Shown in pieces: positions 8,514 through 14,707 of a stretch of 64,000 bases of DNA; within the stretch, counting starts at the first letter, position 1; every line of letters starts with the position of its first letter. Where the stretch lies: NCBI GenBank assembly GCA_016193285.1, contig JACPSL010000038.1:92116-156115 (forward strand), in the 5' to 3' direction. The DNA comes from Candidatus Melainabacteria bacterium. Lineage in GTDB: Bacteria > Cyanobacteriota > Vampirovibrionia > 2-02-FULL-35-15. The position numbers and the translations under genes are program-made. The notes below the pieces were generated by a model, which had not been told where the DNA came from, did no database searches, and saw nothing but the letters and a program-made list of their open reading frames with translations.

Positions 8514-9702
8514 CTTTGGTCTCCTTGGGTTCTTGTGTTATTACTTCTTCAGTTACTTCTTTTTTATCTTTATCTTTTTGGTCTAAAACAACAGTGGTCT
8601 TTGCTCCAACACCAAATGGCTGGCCTTGGATTTGAGTTTCACTTCTTATGTCAATTTTCCATTCAGTTAGCTTAGCTGCTAACCTGACATTTTGTCCGTT
8701 TTTCCCAATAGCTAGACTTAATTGATCATCAGGTACAATTACTTCTGCACGTCTTCCAGTAGGGTCATCGTACAAAGCAACAGTTACAATTCTTGCTGGA
8801 CTTAAAGAATTAGAAATAAAGTCAATAGGATCCTGAGACCATCTGATGACATCAATTTTTTCATTTCTTAGTTCTGTTACAACATTTTGAATTCTTGCAC
8901 CCCTGCTGCCAATACAAGCACCAACAGGATCAATGTCAGCATCGTTTGAATGAACTGCAATTTTAGTTCTGTATCCTGCTTCTCTAGCAATTGCTTTGAT
9001 CTCAACTGTTCCATCATCTATTTCAGGTACTTCAAGTTCAAACAACTCTTTAACTAACTCTTCATGAGTATGAGAAACAATAACAGTAGGGACTCTACCT
9101 GATTCTCTTAATTCCTTTACATAAACCCTTATTCTTGAACCTACTTTATAAGTCTCACCAGGCAACTGTTCTCTCGGGGGTATATGACCTTCAAACCGTC
9201 CAAGGTCAACAACAACGTTTGGTTTTCCGTTGTTTAAAATTTCAATTCTCTTGATTTGGCCTGTCATCATTGTTCCTTGACGACCAACAAATTCTTGTTT
9301 TACTAAATCTTTTTCAGCTTCTCTTAAACGTTGAGTCATTATTTGCTTTGCAGCTTGAGCAGCTATTCTTCCATATTCAGCAAAATCATCCGGAGTAACA
9401 TCAATCTCAAGTATTTCATCAAGTACTACATCAGGCAAAAGTTCTTTAGCTTCAGCTATTGCAATTTCACGACACTCATTTGTAACTGTTTCAACAATTG
9501 TCTTTGGTGCAAATATACCAATCTCGCCAGTTACTTCATCAAACTGGATGTGAACACCATCAATATTGTGATCCGGGACTTTCTTTTTATATGCAGCAAG
9601 AATTGAATCACAAATAGCATTAATGAAAACCTGCTTTGGAATATTCCTTTCACTTTCCAATTGTTCTGCTGCCTCTATTAACTGAACTCCAATCTTATAC
9701 AC
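8482..9702 (-). CDS. nusA: Transcription termination/antitermination factor NusA
   Basis: A 406-residue RNA polymerase-binding factor. The N-terminal RNAP-binding domain (1-125) is followed by an S1 domain ('GTMMTGQIKRIE'), KH1 ('DPVGACIGSRGARIQNVV') and KH2 ('LAIGKNGQNVRLAAKL'). A charged tail rich in Glu, Lys and Gln replaces the extra C-terminal repeats of enterobacterial NusA. The start is GTG at 9702, preceded by a perfect AGGAGG 6-7 nt upstream, which settles the start. RimP, the usual upstream neighbour, is absent here. The stop overlaps the likely ylxR N-terminal region. Confidence 0.96.
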   Translation of the reverse strand: MYKIGVQLIEAAEQLESERNIPKQVFINAICDSILAAYKKKVPDHNIDGVHIQFDEVTGEIGIFAPKTIVETVTNECREIAIAEAKELLPDVVLDEILEIDVTPDDFAEYGRIAAQAAKQIMTQRLREAEKDLVKQEFVGRQGTMMTGQIKRIEILNNGKPNVVVDLGRFEGHIPPREQLPGETYKVGSRIRVYVKELRESGRVPTVIVSHTHEELVKELFELEVPEIDDGTVEIKAIAREAGYRTKIAVHSNDADIDPVGACIGSRGARIQNVVTELRNEKIDVIRWSQDPIDFISNSLSPARIVTVALYDDPTGRRAEVIVPDDQLSLAIGKNGQNVRLAAKLTEWKIDIRSETQIQGQPFGVGAKTTVVLDQKDKDKKEVTEEVITQEPKETKDQEPESQKSN

Positions 9703-9739
9703 GGTGTAACCTCCTAGTGTTTCATTGTTCTTTATCTAC

Positions 9740-9771
9740 AAAAAAAGCTGGAAGTTTTTAAAACCCCAGCC
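9740..9771 (-). terminator. Possible intrinsic terminator or leader hairpin before nusA
   Basis: On the minus strand an 'AGGCTGG' arm pairs with 'CCAGCTT' across an A/T-rich loop and is followed directly by a run of seven T. This is the form of a rho-independent terminator. It lies between the nusG-side genes and nusA, in the 5' leader of the nusA operon, so it may end the secE-nusG transcript or act as an attenuator. Confidence 0.5.
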
Positions 9772-9817
9772 TGACTTGGCTTCCTGTTTTACGGATACAT
9801 TGTACCACGGCAAACCT

Positions 9818-10018
9818 CTACCAAAGCAATCCAATGATAACCTTTAGTGCAAATCTTGTATTTTGAAGAAATGTGTAACTCTCTCTCCTTTTTTGTTTAA
9901 AAATTATTTCTAGTCTTTTTAAATTTTGGTAAAAACCATAAGCATTAAGTAAAAAATAAAAAGATATAGTAATTAGAATCCAGAGATATATAAGTAAAAT
10001 AACTTTGCAAAGTAACAT
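9818..10018 (-). CDS. Small hydrophobic protein after nusG
   Basis: A 66-residue open frame that begins 7 nt after the nusG stop. The first 35 residues are strongly hydrophobic ('VILLIYLWILITISFYFLL'), which suggests one membrane helix or a signal anchor. A basic region ('KQKRRES') and a second hydrophobic end follow. I do not recognise it. In most bacteria rplK follows nusG; here this frame takes that place and then a terminator-like hairpin occurs. It may be a true small membrane protein or a fortuitous frame in the AT-rich spacer. Confidence 0.4.
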   Translation of the reverse strand: MLLCKVILLIYLWILITISFYFLLNAYGFYQNLKRLEIIFKQKRRESYTFLQNTRFALKVIIGLLW

Positions 10019-10025
10019 AGCTTGT

Positions 10026-10592
10026 TTATAATTTTGCTATTTGATCAAAAGATAATTCAACTGGTGTTGATCTTCCAAAAATACTTACCAATGCTTTAAC
10101 TGTTTCTCTTTCTTCATTAATTTCAGTTATCTCACCAATAAAATCCTCAAACGGCCCTGACTGGATTTTTACTGATTCACCAACAATAACATCAATAATC
10201 TTTTTGCCTTCTTTTGTCTTTGTAAACACTTGGCTCTTTCTTAGAATTCTTCTTACCTCTGATGGTGGGACAGCAAGTGGTTGTTTATTTGCACCAATAA
10301 ATCTTGTTACACCTGGAGTATCTTTAATTATTCTCCAGGTACTATCATCCATAATCATTTCAATTAATACATACCCCGGGAATTCACGTTCTTTTTTCTG
10401 GACTCTTTTACCATCATGAATCTTAGTAACATCTTTTTCAGGTACTATTACATTAAAAATCTTGTCATCAGCACTTAGAGTCTTTATTCGTTTCTCAATA
10501 TGTTCTTTTACCTTGTTCTCATGGCCTGAGGCAGTTTGAACAACATACCAATTTCTTGTTTGTGGTTTTCGTGCTTGTTTTGACTTTAGCAT
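10026..10592 (-). CDS. nusG: Transcription termination/antitermination protein NusG
   Basis: A 188-residue RNAP elongation factor. The NGN domain starts at about residue 14 with 'NWYVVQTASGHENKVKEHI' and contains 'FPGYVLIEMIMDD' and 'WRIIKDTPGVTRFIG'. The C-terminal KOW domain has 'GESVKIQSGPFEDFIGEI' and 'VSIFGRSTPVELSFDQI'. Length and motifs are normal. It lies 14 nt after secE on the same strand, the classical secE-nusG pair. The usual rplK-rplA genes do not follow. Confidence 0.97.
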   Translation of the reverse strand: MLKSKQARKPQTRNWYVVQTASGHENKVKEHIEKRIKTLSADDKIFNVIVPEKDVTKIHDGKRVQKKEREFPGYVLIEMIMDDSTWRIIKDTPGVTRFIGANKQPLAVPPSEVRRILRKSQVFTKTKEGKKIIDVIVGESVKIQSGPFEDFIGEITEINEERETVKALVSIFGRSTPVELSFDQIAKL

Positions 10593-10606
10593 AAATTTTC
10601 TTGCCT

Positions 10607-10858
10607 TTAAAAAAGTCTACCAGTAAAAAAGTCAGCAACTAACTTAAAAACCTTATCCATAGCAAAAATAATACCAGTAATTATAGCTACTAGCAGCATT
10701 ACAGAGAAAAACTCTGTAGTAGTTTGTTCTCTTGAAGGCCAGGTTATTTTTAAAAACTCACTTTTAACCTCAGACAAAAACTGCTTAAGGTTAAAAGGTT
10801 TAGTCTCTATCTCGACCTTTCCATTATCAGTCTCTTTCTCACTCATTGCTATTGCCAT
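10607..10858 (-). CDS. secE: Preprotein translocase subunit SecE
   Basis: An 83-residue subunit of the SecYEG protein channel. A charged N-terminal part (1-25) precedes the amphipathic helix with the conserved 'LKITWPSREQTTTEFFSV' motif and a single transmembrane helix ('VMLLVAIITGIIFAMDKVF'). The one-helix form is usual outside enterobacteria. It is the first gene of the secE-nusG unit and is divergent from the tRNA-Trp gene about 130 nt away. Confidence 0.95.
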   Translation of the reverse strand: MAIAMSEKETDNGKVEIETKPFNLKQFLSEVKSEFLKITWPSREQTTTEFFSVMLLVAIITGIIFAMDKVFKLVADFFTGRLF

Positions 10859-10988
10859 AATTGGTTTTTACCTCTTGTATATTGTACATTACAGTGTAAA
10901 TATTAAATTGGTAAAGTATAATTTTCTAGTGCAGTACTACTATGCTCTTTTTGATCTTCTGATTTCTGCTCCTCTGATTCTCTGGAAT

Positions 10989-11061
10989 GCGCCCTTAGTT
11001 CAGTTGGTAGAACGCAGGTCTCCAAAACCTGATGTCGTAGGTTCGAGTCCTACAGGGCGCG
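10989..11061 (+). tRNA. trnW: tRNA-Trp (anticodon CCA)
   Basis: A 73-nt cloverleaf is visible. The acceptor arms are 'GCGCCCT' (10989-10995) and 'AGGGCGC' (11054-11060) with discriminator G at 11061. The anticodon stem is 'CAGGT'/'ACCTG' around the loop 'CTCCAAA', giving CCA at 11022-11024. The T-arm is 'GTAGG' and 'CCTAC' around TTCGAGT. CCA is not encoded. In many bacteria tRNA-Trp lies next to secE-nusG; here it is on the opposite strand, divergent from secE. Its 3' part is copied 175 bp downstream. Confidence 0.95.
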
Positions 11062-11072
11062 AGTAAAAGAAT

Positions 11073-11111
11073 AACGCTCAAGATTTTCTAAAGACGAAAA
11101 TCTTGAGCGTT
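11073..11111. repeat. Perfect 16-bp inverted repeat after tRNA-Trp
   Basis: 'AACGCTCAAGATTTTC' at 11073-11088 pairs perfectly with its complement at 11096-11111 around a 7-nt loop. No T-run follows, so it is not a standard terminator for the tRNA. It lies between the tRNA and the copied tRNA 3' part. It could be a recombination site, a processing signal or the remains of an element. Confidence 0.75.
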
Positions 11112-11188
11112 GTGACAAGAGGCAAACTGGAAGTCTGTGGAAGTGCAAAAGCCGAGTCTCGAGGCTGGAGCACGATTATAAAAAAGAA

Positions 11189-11238
11189 GCAGGTCTCCAA
11201 AACCTGATGTCGTAGGTTCGAGCCCTACAGGGCGCGAG
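11189..11238 (+). repeat. Duplicated 3' part of tRNA-Trp (att-like direct repeat)
   Basis: This 50-bp stretch repeats 11014-11063, which covers the anticodon arm, variable loop, T-arm, 3' acceptor strand and two bases beyond, with a single T-to-C change at 11223. The 5' half of the tRNA (acceptor 5' strand and D-arm) is missing, so it cannot fold as a tRNA. A direct repeat of a tRNA 3' end is the usual trace of integrase-mediated insertion at a tRNA gene. Only 125 bp lie between the copies and no integrase is present. Confidence 0.85.
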
Positions 11239-11262
11239 GGTTAAACTGGGAGGATAAATAAC

Positions 11263-11439
11263 ATGTCAAAAAAAGTTACAGGTCCTGTTTTCAAAATAGA
11301 AGACGATCTTTATGGGATGACTAAAAAACAGATAGCTGAAGAGGTAAGGATTATGAGAGAGAGAGCTGAAAGAGTAAGGCAAAGACTAGATCAAAATGTT
11401 TCGTTTGTATTGAAAAAAAAAGATGATATGACAAAGTAA
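11263..11439 (+). CDS. Hypothetical 58-aa charged protein
   Basis: A short open frame begins at ATG 11263 with a good ribosome site (GGGAGG, 8 nt upstream). It encodes 'MSKKVTGPVFKIEDDLYG' followed by a strongly charged helix rich in Arg and Glu ('EEVRIMRERAERVRQRL') and a Lys-rich end. It probably forms a coiled coil. I recognise no family. It starts 25 nt after the copied tRNA 3' end, so it may be cargo left by an integrated element or a normal small gene. Confidence 0.5.
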   Translation: MSKKVTGPVFKIEDDLYGMTKKQIAEEVRIMRERAERVRQRLDQNVSFVLKKKDDMTK

Positions 11440-11602
11440 GTCATACGGCAGGAGTCAATTTTGGAATGTGAATATAGCCGTCAAAGTTCATTATTTCAGT
11501 TCTAACGTCCATTACGAGGGCGTGAATTAGTGGACAGAAATCAGTGGTCAGAGGAACAGATGTTTTGTATTCAAAGTAGAAATAGTGTTGATTTAAGTAG
11601 CC

Positions 11603-12286
11603 ATGGATAAAAATAAAATTAGATTAATGCTTGTCGAGGATCATGTTCTAACAAGAATTGGTCTTAAGGTTTCACTTGAAAAATATCCAAACCTTGATGT
11701 TGTTGCAGAAACTGCAAATGGAAGAGAAGCAATTGAACTGGCAAAGGAAAAAATTCCTGACTTGATTATTATGGACATTGGTCTAGTGGAACTTGATGGT
11801 ATTGAAGCTACTAAAAGAATCAAAGAAGCAAACCCAAATATAAAAGTAATCATGTTAACAAGTCATGAATCTAAAAGAGAAGTATTAGCAAGCTTAGCTA
11901 GCGGAGCCGATGGTTATTGTTTAAAGGATACCTCACCTGAGCAATTAATTACAGCAATAGAGTCAGTGTATGAAGGAAATGCATGGCTTTCAAGCCAGGT
12001 TGCTGAGAAGGTTTTAAGAAATATTTATGGGAAAGATATAAGTCAAATCGAACAAATAGCAAAGTCTTCTGTTGTAAATATCCCGACAGGTCCTTTGTCG
12101 GATCGAGAATTTGAAGTTTTAAAGCTTATTGTAGATGGTAAAAGTAACCAAGAAATTGCTGACAAGCTTTTTATAACCTTAGCTACTGTAAAAACACATG
12201 TACGTAGTATTTTAAATAAACTAAGTGTTGATGACAGAACACAAGCAGCAGTAAAAGCAATGAGAGAAGGTCTGGTTAGTTTTTGA
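11603..12286 (+). CDS. NarL/FixJ-family response regulator
   Basis: A 227-residue two-component regulator. The receiver domain (residues 6-125) has the acidic pocket 'VEDH' and phospho-acceptor Asp58 in 'IIMDIGL', with the conserved Thr/Lys switch ('MLTSHES', 'CLKDTS'). A LuxR-type helix-turn-helix follows at about 165-225: 'LSDREFEVLKLIVDGKSNQE' and 'TVKTHVRSILNKL'. It probably binds DNA as a dimer when phosphorylated. There is no kinase immediately beside it; the kinase at 13009 is a candidate partner. The 160 nt upstream contain a weak heptamer repeat (TCAGTGG TCAGAGG near 11550) and no recognised gene. Confidence 0.93.
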   Translation: MDKNKIRLMLVEDHVLTRIGLKVSLEKYPNLDVVAETANGREAIELAKEKIPDLIIMDIGLVELDGIEATKRIKEANPNIKVIMLTSHESKREVLASLASGADGYCLKDTSPEQLITAIESVYEGNAWLSSQVAEKVLRNIYGKDISQIEQIAKSSVVNIPTGPLSDREFEVLKLIVDGKSNQEIADKLFITLATVKTHVRSILNKLSVDDRTQAAVKAMREGLVSF

Positions 12287-12293
12287 AGTTTAG

Positions 12294-12698
12294 TTATTTA
12301 AATTGATAAAAATCACTTGGTAGAGTTGAGACATCATAAAGAGTTTTTAGTAAGTCAGTCTCAGTTATTAAACCTATAAGCTTTCTGTCATTATCTACAA
12401 CTGGTAAGCAGCCAAATTTGTTGATCAGCATTATTTCTATTGCACCTTTAAGTGGTGTTTCTGGTCCAACAGCTGTGACTTGTTTTACCATTGCATCTTT
12501 TACTAAGATCATATCTGAGTTACCACTTAATGAATCAATTATTTCTCTGTAAGTTACAAGTCCAACTAGTTTTTTATTTTTATCAATGACTGGAAGATTT
12601 CTTATTTTTTGTTGTCTCATAAATTTTGAAGCATTAAAAATTGTTTCATCTTCAGAAAGCACTCTTGGATCCTGATTCATTATGTCTTTGACTCTCAT
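12294..12698 (-). CDS. CBS-domain pair protein
   Basis: A 134-residue protein made of two CBS motifs and little else. The first spans about 1-60 ('VKDIMNQDPRVLSEDETIF', 'RNLPVIDKNKKLVGLVT') and the second about 66-125 ('DAMVKQVTAVGPETPL', 'GCLPVVDNDRKLIGLITETD'). Such Bateman modules bind adenosine nucleotides and act as energy or ligand sensors, often on a partner protein. It is convergent with the NarL-type regulator, 7 nt apart, and divergent from the kinase operon. The partner is unknown. Confidence 0.9.
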   Translation of the reverse strand: MRVKDIMNQDPRVLSEDETIFNASKFMRQQKIRNLPVIDKNKKLVGLVTYREIIDSLSGNSDMILVKDAMVKQVTAVGPETPLKGAIEIMLINKFGCLPVVDNDRKLIGLITETDLLKTLYDVSTLPSDFYQFK

Positions 12699-12748
12699 AA
12701 GTTAAGGATATCGCAGCTAAACCTAATTGTTAATGGTTAAAACAATCA

Positions 12749-12994
12749 ATGAAGATAAAACCTGTGTATATGGGTATAACACTAAGAGCAAGTTACAAAA
12801 ATATAAATGAGGTGGAAACGATTTTAAAACATATTGATGAATCTATTTTTGTAGATACACCACAAGTATTTAATATAATCATAGACTTAAAGAAAAGTAT
12901 CAATAGCTTATTTGACAAAGAGCCATTCATTCCCAAAGAAGATTTTGAGAATTATAATTATACTTGGCCGCCAAAAAAGAAATCAAATCCTTAG
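12749..12994 (+). CDS. Hypothetical 81-aa protein upstream of histidine kinase
   Basis: A small protein ('MKIKPVYMGITLRASYKN...') that lies 14 nt before the histidine kinase and is probably in the same operon. It has an alternating strand/helix pattern in the first 50 residues and a Pro/Lys-rich tail ('WPPKKKSNP'). No membrane segment or signal peptide is seen. I do not recognise the family. By context it may modulate the kinase; that is inference only. Confidence 0.5.
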   Translation: MKIKPVYMGITLRASYKNINEVETILKHIDESIFVDTPQVFNIIIDLKKSINSLFDKEPFIPKEDFENYNYTWPPKKKSNP

Positions 12995-13008
12995 GTAGGT
13001 AGATAAAA

Positions 13009-14115
13009 ATGGAGAATTTAACAGACGAAAAACGTCTTCGTCTTCTTATAGAAGCTCAGCCAATTTCAATGATAATGACTGATATAACAGGTAAGATTAC
13101 TTTTATAAACAAACGAACAGAAACATTGTTTGGCTATACTCAAGATGAATTGATAGATCAAAATATTGAGATGTTAGTACCTAAACGTTTTCGCAAGACA
13201 CACTCTGAATATACTGTTTCTTTCTTTAAGGAACCACAAGCAAGACCAATGGGAGCTGGAAGAGATTTAGTTGGCATTCATAAAGATGGCAGAGAAATCT
13301 TAATAGAAATAGGACTTACTCCAATAAAGACTGAGGAAGGACAATTTGTACTAGCATCAATCATTGATATTACTGAACGAAAACATTTAGAAGAGTTACT
13401 GAAACAAAAAACCATAGAATTAGAACGTTCAAATAAAGAACTAGAACATTTTGCATTTGTTGCTTCCCATGACCTACAAGAGCCGCTACGACAAATAATT
13501 TCGTTTAGTGATTTATTAAACAAGAAATATCACAATGTAATAGACGAAAAAGCAGATACGTACCTGCACTATATGCATGATAGTGCACTTAGAATGAGGA
13601 TGCTTATTAAAGATATACTTGAATTATCGCGAGTAACTACTAAAGCACTTCCTTTTAAACCAGTTAATTTAGAAACAGTAGTACATCAAGTAATAAATGA
13701 CCTTGAAGTAAAAATTAAAGAAAAACATGGCAAGGTAGAAATTAGTAATTTACCAACTATCAATGCTGAAGAAAATCAAATGAGACAGCTTTTTCAAAAC
13801 TTAATATCAAACTCATTAAAGTTTTCTAAAAAAAATATTTCACCTCACATAATAATAGAAAGTAAAAACATAAGTAATGGAAAAATAGAAATTAAAGTAC
13901 AGGATAATGGAATTGGTTTTGACAAAAAAGATACAGAAAGAATATTCCAGCTTTTTCAAAGATTACATACAAATGAAGAATATGAAGGAACAGGAGTAGG
14001 GCTTGCCATATGTAAAAAAATTATGGAGTATCATAATGGCAAAATTACTGCTTGTAGTCAAGTTGGTAAAGGGACAACTTTTATACTTAGTTTTCCCTCA
14101 TCTACAATTTTTTAA
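13009..14115 (+). CDS. PAS-domain sensor histidine kinase (soluble)
   Basis: A 368-residue two-component kinase. One PAS domain (about 8-125) has 'MTDITGKITFINKRTETLFG' and 'GRDLVGIHKDGREI'. The dimerisation/phospho-acceptor helix contains His154 in 'FVASHDLQEPLRQI'. The ATPase domain shows the N box 'NLISNSLKFSK', the G1 box 'DNGIGFD' and the G2 box 'GTGVGLAICKKI'. There is no transmembrane segment, so it senses a cytoplasmic signal. The HisKA wording is that of phytochrome-like (Cph1-type) kinases, but no GAF/PHY domain is present. The single-domain receiver gene 136 nt downstream is the likely partner. Confidence 0.94.
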   Translation: MENLTDEKRLRLLIEAQPISMIMTDITGKITFINKRTETLFGYTQDELIDQNIEMLVPKRFRKTHSEYTVSFFKEPQARPMGAGRDLVGIHKDGREILIEIGLTPIKTEEGQFVLASIIDITERKHLEELLKQKTIELERSNKELEHFAFVASHDLQEPLRQIISFSDLLNKKYHNVIDEKADTYLHYMHDSALRMRMLIKDILELSRVTTKALPFKPVNLETVVHQVINDLEVKIKEKHGKVEISNLPTINAEENQMRQLFQNLISNSLKFSKKNISPHIIIESKNISNGKIEIKVQDNGIGFDKKDTERIFQLFQRLHTNEEYEGTGVGLAICKKIMEYHNGKITACSQVGKGTTFILSFPSSTIF

Positions 14116-14251
14116 ACAAATAAGTATAAAATAACTAAACTATAAAGATGATTTTTTTAACCTAACTTAATGTAATAAAGCATAAACATTGTTTAAGTAT
14201 AAAATGTTTATATTCGTGTAAATAGGGTAAGAAGTAAAGGGGATTTTTATT

Positions 14252-14707
14252 ATGAGTGGTAATTTTATAAACAAACTTGCATCATTAGGTAATAAACCTA
14301 CTGAAGTGTTGTTAATAGAAGATAATTCCAAAGACGCGGCCTTTATATCTGAACTTTTGCATAGCAATGAACAGTGCAAGTTTAATGTTACTCGTGTTGA
14401 TAGACTGAAATATGGTTTTGAATATCTTGACAAAAAGGATTTTGATGTTGTCCTTTTAGATCTTACTTTACCAGACAGTCTTGGTTTTGATACACTTAAA
14501 AGTTTAAAGGATAGAATTCCTAAAGTGCCTATATTGATATTAACTGGATCTGTTTTAAAGCGTGAAGAGATGAGGCATTGTATAAAAGATGCAAGTGGTT
14601 ATTTAGTAAAAGGCTACGTAGATAGTAATGGCTTGTCATGCAGTATATTGTCAGCTCTTAATGAAAACTCTTTTGCTTACCAGAATCAAACCATGCAGCC
14701 TGCTTAG
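14252..14707 (+). CDS. Single-domain response regulator (CheY-like)
   Basis: A 151-residue receiver without an output domain. The acidic pair is in 'LLIEDNSKD', the phospho-acceptor is Asp70 in 'LLDLTLPDS', and the switch residues are 'LTGS' and 'LVKG'. A strong ribosome site (AAAGGGG) precedes the ATG. It follows the PAS kinase and probably relays phosphate to another protein or to a His-containing partner, as do Rcp1-like regulators that pair with phytochrome-type kinases. Its last 50 nt overlap the convergent triple-PAS gene. Confidence 0.9.
   Translation: MSGNFINKLASLGNKPTEVLLIEDNSKDAAFISELLHSNEQCKFNVTRVDRLKYGFEYLDKKDFDVVLLDLTLPDSLGFDTLKSLKDRIPKVPILILTGSVLKREEMRHCIKDASGYLVKGYVDSNGLSCSILSALNENSFAYQNQTMQPA

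Noticed and set aside
12749..12994. KaiB-like clock protein, considered because of the KaiA-like domain nearby
   Set aside because: The thioredoxin-like KaiB motifs are absent; I see no similarity beyond size.
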